This document shows, in pieces, positions 1 through 8,762 of a stretch of 64,000 nucleotides of DNA (position 1 is its first letter; the number at the start of each line of letters is the position of its first letter). The notes below the pieces were generated by a model. It had not been told where the DNA came from and searched no databases. It saw only the letters and a list, made by a program, of their open reading frames with translations. The translations under genes and the position numbers were made by a program. The stretch is from DASSUW01 sp963844405 (GTDB taxonomy: Bacteria > Actinomycetota > Thermoleophilia > Solirubrobacterales > Solirubrobacteraceae). The stretch spans positions 186,001 to 250,000 of the forward strand of contig CAWJNZ010000007.1 of NCBI GenBank assembly GCA_963844405.1, in the 5' to 3' direction.

Positions 1-2
1 CG

Positions 3-362
3 CTCGATGAGCTCAACGCCCGCGTCAGGGCGCTGCTGCGGCGCGCCGGCGGCGACGACCACGACGAGCGCCTCAGCTACCTCGACCTCACGCTCGACCT
101 CGCCGGTGCCCGCGCCCACCGCGGCGACCGCCCGCTCGAGCTCACGCGCACCGAGCAGCGGCTGCTCGAGCTCCTGCTACGCAACCCCGAGCAGGTGCTG
201 CCGCGCGACATGATCTACGAGCGCGTGTGGGGCCACGACATCAGCGCGACGTCCAACTCGCTCGACGTCTACGTCGGCTACCTGCGGCGCAAGACCGAGG
301 ACGGCGGCGAGCCGCGTCTGATCCACACCGTCCGCGGCGTCGGCTTCCGGCTGGGGACATGA
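3..362 (+). CDS. OmpR/MprA-type response regulator, C-terminal part (cut by window start)
   Basis: Only the end of the protein is present; the frame is open from base 3 to the TGA at 360-362. What remains is the linker and the winged-helix DNA-binding domain of an OmpR/PhoB-family regulator. Its recognition region reads SNSLDVYVGYLRRK, followed by the C-terminal hairpin ending HTVRGVGFRL. The receiver domain with its phosphorylated Asp lies outside the window. The stop overlaps the ATG of the histidine kinase gene (ATGA), so the two are translationally coupled and form a two-component pair. The signal and target genes cannot be told from the sequence. Confidence 0.93.
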   Translation, partial: LDELNARVRALLRRAGGDDHDERLSYLDLTLDLAGARAHRGDRPLELTRTEQRLLELLLRNPEQVLPRDMIYERVWGHDISATSNSLDVYVGYLRRKTEDGGEPRLIHTVRGVGFRLGT

Positions 363-1753
363 GCTACCGGAGCCGCCTCATGCTGCTGGCCGGGCTCGCC
401 GTGGCGCTCGCCGTCGCGCTCGGGTCGATCGCCACCTACGTCTCGGTCCGGGCGCAGCTGCGGGACTCGGTCGACGACAACCTGCGGTGGATGAGCGAGC
501 GCGTCGTCACCAGGCCGGAGGCGCGCGACAGCCCGCGGCGCCGCCGGCTCGACCCCGAGCTGGAGCGCCAGGATTTCAGCCTCGTGCTGCCGTCCTCGCC
601 GCTCGGCGAGCAGGCCGGCTACGCGCAGGTCGTCTCCAGCGCCGGCAACATCACACCGCCGCCGGAGCAGGAGGCGCTGCTCCAGGCCGGCCCGCGCGTG
701 ATGGCGGTCGCCCAGGGCCGGGCCGACCCGTTCTTCTACGACTCCGAGCTGAGCGGCACCGAGGTGCGGGTCTACGTCTCCCGGTTCAGCGAGGGCCGGG
801 CGCTGCAGGCCGCGCGCTCGCTCGACGACGTCGACGCCACGCTACGACGGGTCACGCTCGTGCTCGCCCTCGTCAGCCTCGCCGGCGTCGTGCTCGCCTC
901 CCTGCTCGGCGGCCTCGTCGGCCGCAGCGCCATGCGCCCGGTCCGCCGCCTGATGCGCGGCACCCGCTACGTGGCCGCCACCCAGGACCTCTCGCGCCGC
1001 GTCGAGGCGATCGGCGACGACGAGCTCGCCGGGCTGGCGCGCAGCTTCAACGCCATGCTCGAGGCGCTCGCCGAGTCGCGCCGCGCGCAGCGCCAGCTCG
1101 TCGCCGACGCCTCGCACGAGCTGCGCACGCCGCTGGCCACCGTGCAGGCCAACGTCGAGCTGCTCTCGCGCGCCGGCGAGCTGCCGCCCGCGGAGCGCGA
1201 GCAGCTCCGCGAGGACCTGCTGTCTCAGCTGCGCGAGCTGACCAGGCTCGTCGGCGACCTCGTCGAGCTCGCGCGCGAGCGGCCGCCGGAGAGCGACCTC
1301 CAGGAGCTCGACCTCGCCGAGCTGGTCGCAGGCTGCGTCGAGCGCGCGCGCAGCCGCGGGCCGGTCGAGGCGACGCTGCGGCCCTCGCCCGTGCGCGCCG
1401 ACCGGGCGCGGCTCGAGCGCGCGGTCACCAACCTGCTCGACAACGCGCGCAAGTGGAGCCCGCCGGACGGCACCGTCCACGTCAGGGTGGCCGAGGGCGA
1501 GGTCGTCGTCCGCGACGAGGGGCCGGGGATCGACGACGCCGACCGCCCGTACGTGTTCGACCGCTTCTACCGCTCGGCCGAGTCGCGCCGGCTGCCGGGC
1601 TCGGGCCTCGGCCTGGCGATCGTCCGCCAGGCCGCCGAGATGCACGGCGGCGCCGCGTGGGCGGCGCCGCCGCGCGACGGCTCAGGCGCGGAGCTTCACC
1701 TGCGGCTGACACCTACTTCAGCGACGTCCACGCCAAGTCCCACTGCGCGTTGA
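359..1753 (+). CDS. HAMP-containing sensor histidine kinase
   Basis: A membrane sensor kinase of 464 aa, partner of the upstream regulator. Visible in order: a first membrane helix (about residues 5-30), an extracytoplasmic sensor region, a second helix (about 164-185), a HAMP linker, and a HisKA box DASHELRTPL with phospho-acceptor His253. The ATPase motifs follow: N box NLLDNARKW (about 358), G1 DEGPGI (about 386) and G2 GSGLGLAIV (about 414). The start is the ATG overlapping the regulator stop; an in-frame extension upstream exists but overlaps the regulator gene. The layout is that of MprB/BaeS-like kinases. Its 3' end overlaps the convergent transporter gene by 41 bases. Confidence 0.93.
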   Translation: MSYRSRLMLLAGLAVALAVALGSIATYVSVRAQLRDSVDDNLRWMSERVVTRPEARDSPRRRRLDPELERQDFSLVLPSSPLGEQAGYAQVVSSAGNITPPPEQEALLQAGPRVMAVAQGRADPFFYDSELSGTEVRVYVSRFSEGRALQAARSLDDVDATLRRVTLVLALVSLAGVVLASLLGGLVGRSAMRPVRRLMRGTRYVAATQDLSRRVEAIGDDELAGLARSFNAMLEALAESRRAQRQLVADASHELRTPLATVQANVELLSRAGELPPAEREQLREDLLSQLRELTRLVGDLVELARERPPESDLQELDLAELVAGCVERARSRGPVEATLRPSPVRADRARLERAVTNLLDNARKWSPPDGTVHVRVAEGEVVVRDEGPGIDDADRPYVFDRFYRSAESRRLPGSGLGLAIVRQAAEMHGGAAWAAPPRDGSGAELHLRLTPTSATSTPSPTAR

Positions 1754-3461
1754 ACTCGCTGACGGCGCCGTTGACGTCGGCCGACCGCAGCAGCGTCTGC
1801 TTGTCCCAGATCCACGAGACGAGCGGAGCCTGCTCGGTGATCATGCGGTTGATCCGCGCCCACGCCTGAGCGCGCTCCTTCGGGTCGCTCAGCACCGCCG
1901 CGTCGTCCATCGCCTGGTTGATCTCCGGCACGTCGAGCTGCGGCCAGTTGGAGTTCATCTGGGGGATGATGTGGTCGCCGTTGAACGTCGGGTCGAGGAT
2001 CGTCTGCGGGTCGCCGAAGTCCTTGCCCCAGCTCACGTTCGGGCAGATCGCAACCTTGGCCGACGGCACGTTGCAGAACTTCGTGTACATCGCGTCCTGG
2101 GTCACGAGCCGCAGCCGCACCTTGAAGCCGAGCCGCTCGAAGTTCTCCTTCGCGACCTCCGCCGTCTTCTGCGCGACGCCCTCCGAGGTGCCGACCATCA
2201 GCAGCTCGTCGTCGCCCTCGTACTTCCCGGAGGCGTAGCCGGCCTTCTTGAGGTACTCGGCGGCCAGCGCGGGGTCGCCCGCGGGCTCGGCCATGAAGTC
2301 GAGCCCGAAGCCGTCGTAGCCGCCGGACTCCGCGAAGCCGGGCATCCCGGGCGGGATCATGTGGGTGGGGATGTCGCCGATCAGCTCGCCGCCGCGCACC
2401 AGGCGCAGCGCCTCGCGGTCGAAGCCGGCGACGACGGCGCGGCGGACGTCGATGTCGTCGAACGGCGCGATCGTCGTGTTCATCGAGATGTAGCGGGCGC
2501 TGCCCGCCGGCACGAGCTCGAGCTGGTCCTTCTGGCGCTTGACGACCTGCGAGAGCACGGCCGGCGGCGCCGACCAGTCGCCGCTCAGCAGCCCGTCGCC
2601 CTCGACCACGCGACGGCCGGCGACCGTCGTGTCGTCGTTGCCCTGCGGCATGTCGATCTCGTCGACGTACGCGGGCTTGTAGTCGGTCGACGCGTCCCAG
2701 TTCGGGTTGCGGACGAGGTGGATGCGACGGCCGGCCTCGTAGCCGACCGCCTTGCCCGAGGCGTCGTTCTCGATCATGTACGGGCCGGTGGCGACCTGGT
2801 TCTGCCCGTACAGCGACGGGTTGTCCTTGTCGAACTTCGCCGCGTACTCCTCCGGCACCGGAGCGCTCAGGGGCAGCGCGAGGGCGCCGGCCAGCACGCC
2901 GCCGCTGCCGCGCGAGAGCTTGAAGACGATCGTGTGGTCGTCCGGCGTGCGGATGCCCTTGATCTCCGTGCCCGGCTTGGCCGCCGGCTTGGCGCCGACC
3001 AGGTCGCCGAAGTAGGCGCCGACGTAGCCGTTGCCGACGGTGTTGAAGAAGCCGCGCTCGATCGCGTACTTGACGTCCTTGGCCGTCACCTCGCGGTCGA
3101 CGGGCGGCGAGAAGCGCACGCCGTCGCGGATCTTCACGGTGACCGTCCGGCCGTCCTCGGAGATCTGCGGCTCGGCCTCGGCGAGGTCGGGCACCGGCGT
3201 CTCGCCGTCGTCCGGCTTCCACGAGTAGAGCGGGCGCTGGGTGGCGTAGCTCACCATGTAGCCCATCTGGTAGTAGGTGATGCCGGGATCGATGTTGTCG
3301 ACGTCGTCCGTCCACAACATCGTCAGCTTGCCGCCCTGCTTGGCATCCTGGCCCGTGCGGCTGTCGGCGGCGCGCTCGGAGCCACTCCCGCCGCCGCAGC
3401 CCGCGAGGACCGCGCCGGCGAGAGCGAACGCGAGGAACGCGCCCCTGGCCATCCTGTGCAT
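1713..3461 (-). CDS. ABC transporter substrate-binding lipoprotein, peptide/nickel family (SBP_bac_5)
   Basis: A 582-aa extracellular solute-binding lipoprotein of the DppA/OppA class. The N-terminus is a lipoprotein signal with lipobox VLAGC. Family landmarks include the early DVDNIDPG segment, PDLAEAEPQISEDGRTVT, and a long two-lobe body in which aspartate and aromatic residues are frequent. The ATG at 3459-3461 is chosen because a GGAGGAAGG ribosome site lies just upstream; an earlier in-frame ATG would add 26 residues before the signal peptide. No permease or ATPase genes are next to it, so it either works with distant components or feeds a sensor. Substrate is unknown; oligopeptides are the family default. 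Confidence 0.9.
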   Translation of the reverse strand: MHRMARGAFLAFALAGAVLAGCGGGSGSERAADSRTGQDAKQGGKLTMLWTDDVDNIDPGITYYQMGYMVSYATQRPLYSWKPDDGETPVPDLAEAEPQISEDGRTVTVKIRDGVRFSPPVDREVTAKDVKYAIERGFFNTVGNGYVGAYFGDLVGAKPAAKPGTEIKGIRTPDDHTIVFKLSRGSGGVLAGALALPLSAPVPEEYAAKFDKDNPSLYGQNQVATGPYMIENDASGKAVGYEAGRRIHLVRNPNWDASTDYKPAYVDEIDMPQGNDDTTVAGRRVVEGDGLLSGDWSAPPAVLSQVVKRQKDQLELVPAGSARYISMNTTIAPFDDIDVRRAVVAGFDREALRLVRGGELIGDIPTHMIPPGMPGFAESGGYDGFGLDFMAEPAGDPALAAEYLKKAGYASGKYEGDDELLMVGTSEGVAQKTAEVAKENFERLGFKVRLRLVTQDAMYTKFCNVPSAKVAICPNVSWGKDFGDPQTILDPTFNGDHIIPQMNSNWPQLDVPEINQAMDDAAVLSDPKERAQAWARINRMITEQAPLVSWIWDKQTLLRSADVNGAVSEFNAQWDLAWTSLK

Positions 3462-3581
3462 CGAGGTTCCTTCCTCCGGCGGCCCCCGCCGGGTCGTCGA
3501 CCGTACATGTCGATCGTCGGCCGCGCGCGAGGCGCGCACGACGACGATCGCTACGGGCGCCGTGAAGGAACGCTTACGGGA

Positions 3582-4511
3582 TCAGCCCACGAGGTGGAGC
3601 CGCGAGCGGCGCGACTCGTAGCGCGCGGCGACGTCTCGCAGGATCTCCAGCATCGCCTGCGTGGCGGGGGAGCGGTAGCCGTCGGCCAGCGTGGCGGCGA
3701 AGATCTGGCGCACCGGCGTGTCGCGCCCGAGGTCGCGGACCACGATGTCGTCGCGGACGCTGGTGAGCCCGAGCTCGGCGATCAGCGAGACGCCGACGCC
3801 GGCGGCCACGAAGCCCTGCATCGCCGTGTAGTCGTCGGTCTCGAAGGCGATCCGCGGCTCGTAGCCCGCCACCGCGCACGCGCGCGAGATGAGGCGGTTG
3901 CACTCGCAGTCTGGCTGGCCGCCGATCCACGCCTCGCCGGCGAGGTCGGCCAGCCGGACGCGCCGGCGGTTGGCGAGCGGGTGGTCGCGCGGGAGAACGA
4001 GGTACATCGGGTCCTCGATCAGGTGCACGCGCTCGATGCCGTCGTCGGGCTGCTTGACGGCCGACTCGAAGACGATCCCGAGGTCGAGCTCGCCGCTGCG
4101 CAGCAGCGGGACGCAGTCCTCGGGCTCGGACATGCTCATCGAGAGCTCGACCGCAGGATGCTGGCTGCGGAAGGCCGCGATGGCGAGCGGCATCAGGGTG
4201 GCGCCGGCCGACTCGAAGGCCGCCATCCGCAGGCGGCCGCCGCGCAGGCCGGCGATCGCCTCGAGCTCGGCCTCGGCCTCGGCCAGGCGGGCCATGATCG
4301 CCTCGGTGTGGCGCACGACCGCCTCGCCCGCGTCGGTGAGGCGCACGCCGCGCGCGCTGCGCTGCACCAGGGTGGTGCCCGCCTCGCGCTCGAGCGCGGC
4401 GATCTGCTGCGAGACGGCGGACTGGGTGAAGGAGAGGGCGTCGGCGGCGGCGGAGAACGAGCCGCGGACGGCGACCTCGCGGAGGACCCGCATTCGGCGG
4501 ACGTCGAGCAT
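3582..4511 (-). CDS. LysR-family transcriptional regulator
   Basis: A 309-aa protein with an N-terminal winged helix-turn-helix (about residues 5-62, including SFTQSAVSQQIAALE) and a type 2 periplasmic-binding-like effector domain. It is transcribed away from the small GNAT-like gene and the DMT transporter, the usual arrangement for a LysR protein controlling its divergent neighbour. An inverted repeat in the shared 110-base promoter region is a candidate binding site. The effector is not predictable; an amino acid or related metabolite exported by the DMT protein would fit. Confidence 0.93.
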   Translation of the reverse strand: MLDVRRMRVLREVAVRGSFSAAADALSFTQSAVSQQIAALEREAGTTLVQRSARGVRLTDAGEAVVRHTEAIMARLAEAEAELEAIAGLRGGRLRMAAFESAGATLMPLAIAAFRSQHPAVELSMSMSEPEDCVPLLRSGELDLGIVFESAVKQPDDGIERVHLIEDPMYLVLPRDHPLANRRRVRLADLAGEAWIGGQPDCECNRLISRACAVAGYEPRIAFETDDYTAMQGFVAAGVGVSLIAELGLTSVRDDIVVRDLGRDTPVRQIFAATLADGYRSPATQAMLEILRDVAARYESRRSRLHLVG

Positions 4512-4553
4512 GAGCAGAACTTATACCACCCTTTGGAAACCGTCATTTGAACT

Positions 4554-4573
4554 GATGGCGATCAATCGCGATC
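4554..4573. promoter_or_regulatory. Inverted repeat in LysR/transporter divergent promoter
   Basis: The bases read GATGGCGATCAATCGCGATC, an imperfect dyad (GAT-n-GCGAT-CA-ATCGC-n-ATC) placed between the divergent start codons at 4511 and 4622. LysR proteins bind T-N11-A type dyads in such positions. The match to a LysR site is inference from placement and symmetry. Confidence 0.4.
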
Positions 4574-4621
4574 ATCCTGCTCACGTTCTCCCTCCCAACA
4601 CCGTTTGAAAGGACGGCTCAC

Positions 4622-4876
4622 ATGACCTCTCTCGCTCTCGCTCCTGGTGTCCTGATCCGAGCCGCCCGCGGCTCCGACGGCCACGCTCTCCACCGGCTCG
4701 CGTCGCTCGACTCGGCGCACGTCCCCGCCGGCGAGCTGTTGGTCGCGGAGAGCGAGGGCGCGCTGGTCGCCGCCCACGCCCCCGCCACGGGCGCCACGAT
4801 CGCCGACCCCTTCCGGCACACCGCCGAGGTGGTCGAGCTGCTCGAGCTGCGGGGCTCGCTGCTGCGGGCCGCGTGA
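4622..4876 (+). CDS. Small GNAT-like protein
   Basis: An 84-aa protein resembling the short actinobacterial ORFs that keep only the first strands of an acetyltransferase fold (IRAARGSDGHALHRLASLD, then a hydrophobic GALVAAHAP strand and a Leu-rich C-terminal helix). No acetyl-CoA loop (Q/R-x-x-G-x-G/A) is visible, so it is unlikely to be an active acetyltransferase by itself. GAAAGGA lies upstream of the ATG. The stop overlaps the GTG of the transporter (GTGA), giving a two-gene operon. Function unknown. Confidence 0.75.
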   Translation: MTSLALAPGVLIRAARGSDGHALHRLASLDSAHVPAGELLVAESEGALVAAHAPATGATIADPFRHTAEVVELLELRGSLLRAA

Positions 4877-5823
4877 CGGCCGACTCTCCGCCCCTCCCCT
4901 CCTCCTCCCCGTCGCAGGCGGGGGCGGCCCACGCCCGGGCCGCCCCCGCCTGGAAGGTGTGGACCGGCCTCTGGATCGTCTACATCGTCTGGGGCTCGAC
5001 GTACCTGGCCATCCGCGTGATGGTCGAGACGGTGCCGCCGCTCCTGGGCGCGGGAGTGCGCTTCCTCGTGGCCGGCGCCGTCATGCTCGCCGTGCTCTCG
5101 CTGCACCGGTCCGTGCGCCCGACGCGGGCGCAGCTCTTGAGCGCGCTGCTGGTCGGCATGTTGCTGCCGGGCGCCAACGCCGTGGTCACCGTCGCCGAGC
5201 AGGAGGTGCCCTCCAACGTGGCGGCGCTGCTGATCGGCTCGATCCCGCTGTGGGTGATCCTGATGCGGCGGGCGGCCGGCGAGAGGGTCTCGCGCGCGTC
5301 GATCGGCGCGGTGCTCGTCGGCTTCGCCGGGGTGGCCGTGCTGGTACGGCCGGGCGAGCAGTCCGAGGGCGCCTCGCTGCTCGCGCTGGCCGCCTGCGTG
5401 ATCGCTGCCGTGATGTGGGCGAGCGGCTCGTTCGCCTCGCCGCGGCTGAAGCTGCCGCGCGACCCGCTGGTGGCGAGCGGCTGGCAGATGCTGCTCGGCG
5501 GGCTGGTCATCGTCGTCTGCGGGCTGGTGGCCGGCGAGCTACCCGAGGTCGACCCGGAGGCGTTCTCGCTGCGCTCGGTGATGGCGCTGCTGTATCTGGT
5601 CGTGTTCGGCTCCTGGCTCGCCTTCACCGCCTACGCCTGGCTGCTCCAGAACGCGCCGATCTCGCGGGTGGCGACGTACGCGTACGTGAACCCGGTCGTG
5701 GCGATCGTGCTCGGCTGGGTCATCCTCGACGAGCTGATCACGCCGGTCACGCTGGTCGGCGCGGCGATCATCGTCGCCTCGGTGGCGCTGGTCATCAGGA
5801 TCGAGAACGCGCGCCGGCCGTAG
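4873..5823 (+). CDS. EamA/DMT-family transporter
   Basis: A 316-aa polytopic inner-membrane protein with about ten hydrophobic helices arranged as two EamA repeats. Typical landmarks are the first helix WIVYIVWGSTYLAIRVMVET and, in the second repeat, APISRVATYAYVNPVVAIVLG. Drug/metabolite transporters of this kind (RhaT, YdcZ, RhtA types) export amino acids or other small metabolites. The GTG start overlaps the upstream stop, and the divergent LysR gene probably controls it. Substrate not predictable. Confidence 0.92.
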   Translation: MTADSPPLPSSSPSQAGAAHARAAPAWKVWTGLWIVYIVWGSTYLAIRVMVETVPPLLGAGVRFLVAGAVMLAVLSLHRSVRPTRAQLLSALLVGMLLPGANAVVTVAEQEVPSNVAALLIGSIPLWVILMRRAAGERVSRASIGAVLVGFAGVAVLVRPGEQSEGASLLALAACVIAAVMWASGSFASPRLKLPRDPLVASGWQMLLGGLVIVVCGLVAGELPEVDPEAFSLRSVMALLYLVVFGSWLAFTAYAWLLQNAPISRVATYAYVNPVVAIVLGWVILDELITPVTLVGAAIIVASVALVIRIENARRP

Positions 5824-5835
5824 CTTTCCCGGTCG

Positions 5836-6956
5836 TCACGCGGCGGTCACCGGGTGGCGGACGACGGCCCAGAACTGGTAGCCGCCCTCGTTGAAGGGGA
5901 CGGTGTCGGGCTGGGTCGAGGCCGCTGCCGTCGGTGGCCCGGGCGAGCAGCTCGTGGCGGCCGGGGACGGGCGTCCACGGCAGCGACCAGCGCACCCACC
6001 CGTTGGGGCGGTTCGGCCCGTGGAGCTGTGCTTCGCGCCAGCGCGCGCCACCGTCGGTGCTCACCTCCACGCGGTCGATCGGCGCGTGGCCCGACCACGA
6101 GCGGCCGGTCAGCCTCGCGCGCTCGCCGGCGGGGAGCGCGGCGTCCCAGGGCAGCTCGAACGCCGACTTCACCGGCTGCAGCGAGAGCCCCGGATACCAC
6201 TTCGTGTTCCAGGCCGTCTCGATCCTCGTGTCGGCGACCTCGAGCCGGCCGAGCCACTTGATGCTGGCGATGCCGATCCAGCCGGGGACGAGCAGGCGGA
6301 CCGGGAAGCCGTGGTCGGCGGGCAGCGTCTCGCCGTTCATCTCGAATGCGAGCAGCGCGTCGTCGAGCGCCTTGTCGAGCGGGATCGGGCGGCCGGACGC
6401 GGCCGTAGTCGACGCCCCCGGTCACATAGGGCGCGTCGAGCCCCTCGGCGAGCACGTCGACCGCCTGCCGCCGCAGCCCCGCGCGCTCGAGCACCTCGCC
6501 GAGCGGCACCCCGCGCCAGCGCGCCGCGCCGATGCCGCCGAGCTTCCAGGGCGTCCCGCTCGCCGGCGTGCCCTGCTGGCTGCCGAAGAAGCTGCGGCCG
6601 TTGCCCGCGCACTCGACGACCGACGTCAGGCCGCGCGAAGGAAGCCGCTCGAGGTCGCGCAGGCTCAGCGAGAGCGGCCGCCGGACGCCGCTGCCGTGCA
6701 CGGTCAGGCGCCAGCTCGCGGGATCGATCGCCGGCGTGCGCGTGTGGTTGCGGACGAAGAACCGCTCGTTGGGGATCAGGTGGCCGAGCTCCCGGACCGT
6801 CTCCCACCGCATCTCCGCGTTCGTCCCGCGCACCACGAACCACTCGGGCGGCAGCGGCTTCACGATCGGCGACGCGCTCTGCCCCCACGCCACGCGCGGC
6901 GCCACGAGCGGCACGGAGGCTGCCGCGGCGAGCCGAAGCAGGTCCCGCCTGCTCAC
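5836..6956 (-). pseudogene. Sulfite oxidase-family molybdopterin oxidoreductase, two frameshifts
   Basis: Reading three frames in succession rebuilds a 372-aa SUOX/SoxC-like protein. It has a twin-arginine signal (SRRDLLRLAAAA), the Mo-binding core with the ligand cysteine in VVECAGNGRSFFG, then RPIPLDKALDD, GFPVRLLVPGWIG and IKWLGRLEV. A C-terminal Mo-co dimerisation domain ends FWAVVRHPVTAA. The frame breaks near 6400 (GTCCGGCCGCCCG) and near 5915 (GGCCTCGACCCAG). Each is cured by removing one base, and the 1121-nt span then becomes an exact multiple of three. The likely start is GTG at 6954-6956, just before the twin arginines; a 21-bp repeat array lies directly upstream. Exported sulfite dehydrogenase is the family role. 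A sequencing error is as likely as true decay. Confidence 0.8.
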
Positions 6957-6961
6957 ATAAG

Positions 6962-7080
6962 GGGACAGGCCCTTCACATTGAGGGACAGGCCCTTCACAT
7001 TGAGGGACAGGCCCTCAACATTGAGGGACAGGCCCTTCACATTGAGGGACAGGCCCTCAACATTGAGGGACAGGCCCTTT
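6962..7080. repeat. Tandem array of 21-bp repeats
   Basis: Five and two-thirds copies of the unit GGGACAGGCCCTTCACATTGA (plus strand) fill the gap between the Lrp gene stop and the sulfite oxidase start. Copies 3 and 5 carry TCAACA in place of TTCACA, which turns the junction CCCTCAACATTGAGGG into a perfect 7-bp hairpin. Because 21 is a multiple of three, the array keeps the sulfite oxidase frame open and encodes a (K/E)GLSLNV heptad on the minus strand. Some units supply an in-frame GTG. Confidence 0.95.
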
Positions 7081-7531
7081 ACGTGGCCGGGGGCTCCTCG
7101 AACGGGCGCTCGAAGAGGGTGGAGAGGACGATCTGGGTCTGGGTCCGGGTGACGCCCGGGTGGTCGCGCAGGCGCTCGAGCGCCTCCTCGAGGTGGGCGG
7201 TGTCGCGCGCTCGGACGTGGATGATCGCGCTGGCCTCCCCCGCCACCGTGTAGGCAGCCTCGACCTCGGGGTGGCGCTCGACCGCCTCGCGCACCTCGGC
7301 GGCCGCCATGCGGCCCTCCGTGTAGAGCGCGACGAAGGCGTGCGTGCCCCAGCCGTAGCGGCCCGGGTCGACCTGCGCGGTGTAGCCGCGGATCACGCCA
7401 TCGGCCTCGAGCCGGTCGACCCGCCGCTTGACCGCCGGAGCGGACAGCGAGACGCGCATCCCGATGCTCTGGAACGACCGGCGGGCGTTCTGCCTCAAGA
7501 GCGCAACGATCTGGCGGTCGATGTCGTCCAT
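7079..7531 (-). CDS. Lrp/AsnC-family transcriptional regulator
   Basis: A 150-aa protein with an N-terminal helix-turn-helix (about residues 3-60, LSAPAVKRRVDRLEADGVI) and a RAM/AsnC ligand-binding domain. It is divergent from hpd-hmgA, so control of tyrosine catabolism by an amino acid ligand is the natural inference. The TAA stop is formed by the last bases of the 21-bp repeat array. The start is ATG at 7529-7531. Confidence 0.93.
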   Translation of the reverse strand: MDDIDRQIVALLRQNARRSFQSIGMRVSLSAPAVKRRVDRLEADGVIRGYTAQVDPGRYGWGTHAFVALYTEGRMAAAEVREAVERHPEVEAAYTVAGEASAIIHVRARDTAHLEEALERLRDHPGVTRTQTQIVLSTLFERPFEEPPAT

Positions 7532-7572
7532 CAGGCGACCGATTGTGGCACGCCGCGCAATGGATCACCCTT

Positions 7573-7585
7573 GAGCGCAGCGCTC
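7573..7585. promoter_or_regulatory. Palindrome in the Lrp/hpd intergenic region
   Basis: GAGCGC-A-GCGCTC, a perfect 6-1-6 dyad, lies midway between the divergent starts of the Lrp gene (7531) and hpd (7638). It is a plausible operator for the adjacent regulator, based on position and symmetry only. Confidence 0.4.
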
Positions 7586-7637
7586 GACAGCGCAACCATG
7601 AAGCAGCGAATCTTTGAGCCCTAGGGAGGTCCTGTCC

Positions 7638-8762
7638 GTGAGCACCCAGCCCGTCGTCGCCCCCGCCGCGCAAGCCCGCGACGACTTCATGCCGCTGCAC
7701 GGCATCGACCACGTCGAGCTCTACGTCGGCAACGCGCTGCAGTCGGCCTACTTCTACGTCCACGCCCTCGGCTTCCGCGAGATCGCCTACGCCGGCCTCG
7801 AGACCGGCGTCCGCGACCGCACCTCGCACGTGCTCGAGCAGGGCCGGATCCGCATCGTGCTGACCGGCGCGCTCACGCCCGACCACGAGATCGGCCGCCA
7901 CTCCGCCGCCCACGGCGACGGCGTGAAGGTGATCGCCCTCAGCGTCCCCGACGTCGACCACGCCTACCGCGAGGCCACCGCCCGCGGGGCCAAGGGCGTC
8001 CGCGAGCCCTACGAGCTGAGCGACGAGCACGGCACCGTCCGCGTCGCCACCATCGAGACCTACGGCGAGACGCTGCACACCTTCGTCGACCGCTCGCAAT
8101 ACCACGGCCCGTTCATGCCGGGCTACGTCGCCCGCGAGCGCAGCGCCGGCGAGGTCGGCCTGCTGGCCATCGACCACGTCGTCGGCAACGTCGAGCTCGG
8201 CGAGATGGAGACGTGGGTCAAGTACTACGAGGACGTCTTCGGCATGACGGAGATGCTGCACTTCACGGACGAGGCGATCTCCACGGAGTACTCCGCGCTC
8301 ATGTCCAAGGTGGTGACCAGCGGCAACGGCCGCGTCAAGTTCCCGATCAACGAGCCCGCCGAGGGCAAGCGCAAGTCGCAGATCGACGAGTACCTGGAGT
8401 TCTACGGCGGCGCCGGCGCCCAGCACATCGCGGTCGCCACGCGCGACATCGTGCGCACGGTGACCGAGCTGCGCGAGCGCGGGATCGAGTTCCTGACCGT
8501 CCCCGCGACCTACTACGACGAGGTGCCGGAGCGGATCGGCGAGATCGAGGAGTCGCTCGAGGACCTGCGGCGGCTCGGCATCCTCGTCGACCGCGACGAC
8601 GAGGGCTACATGCTGCAGATCTTCACGAAGCCGATCGGCGATCGCCCGACGATGTTCCTCGAGGTCATCGAGCGCCACGGCGCGCGCGGCTTCGGGGAGG
8701 GCAACTTCAAGGCGCTCTTCGAGGCGATCGAGCGCGAGCAGGAGCTGAGGGGGAACCTCTGA
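7638..8762 (+). CDS. hpd: 4-hydroxyphenylpyruvate dioxygenase
   Basis: A 374-aa Fe(II) enzyme converting 4-hydroxyphenylpyruvate to homogentisate, the second step of tyrosine breakdown. Two VOC-fold halves are seen. The three metal ligands fall in AIDHVVGNVELGEME (His), GAQHIAVATRDI (His) and MFLEVIERHG (Glu). The C-terminal helix region GFGEGNFKALFEAIE is characteristic. The start chosen is GTG at 7638, eight bases after an AGGGAGG ribosome site; a TTG eight codons earlier overlaps that site. The stop overlaps the ATG of hmgA (TGATG), so both are made from one message. Confidence 0.97.
   Translation: MSTQPVVAPAAQARDDFMPLHGIDHVELYVGNALQSAYFYVHALGFREIAYAGLETGVRDRTSHVLEQGRIRIVLTGALTPDHEIGRHSAAHGDGVKVIALSVPDVDHAYREATARGAKGVREPYELSDEHGTVRVATIETYGETLHTFVDRSQYHGPFMPGYVARERSAGEVGLLAIDHVVGNVELGEMETWVKYYEDVFGMTEMLHFTDEAISTEYSALMSKVVTSGNGRVKFPINEPAEGKRKSQIDEYLEFYGGAGAQHIAVATRDIVRTVTELRERGIEFLTVPATYYDEVPERIGEIEESLEDLRRLGILVDRDDEGYMLQIFTKPIGDRPTMFLEVIERHGARGFGEGNFKALFEAIEREQELRGNL

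Noticed and set aside
1971..4550. Very long open frame on the plus strand opposite the binding-protein and LysR genes
   Set aside because: It is an antisense shadow created by high GC at third positions. The minus-strand frames have signal peptide, lipobox and helix-turn-helix motifs; the plus frame has Arg/Val/Asp-rich nonsense composition.
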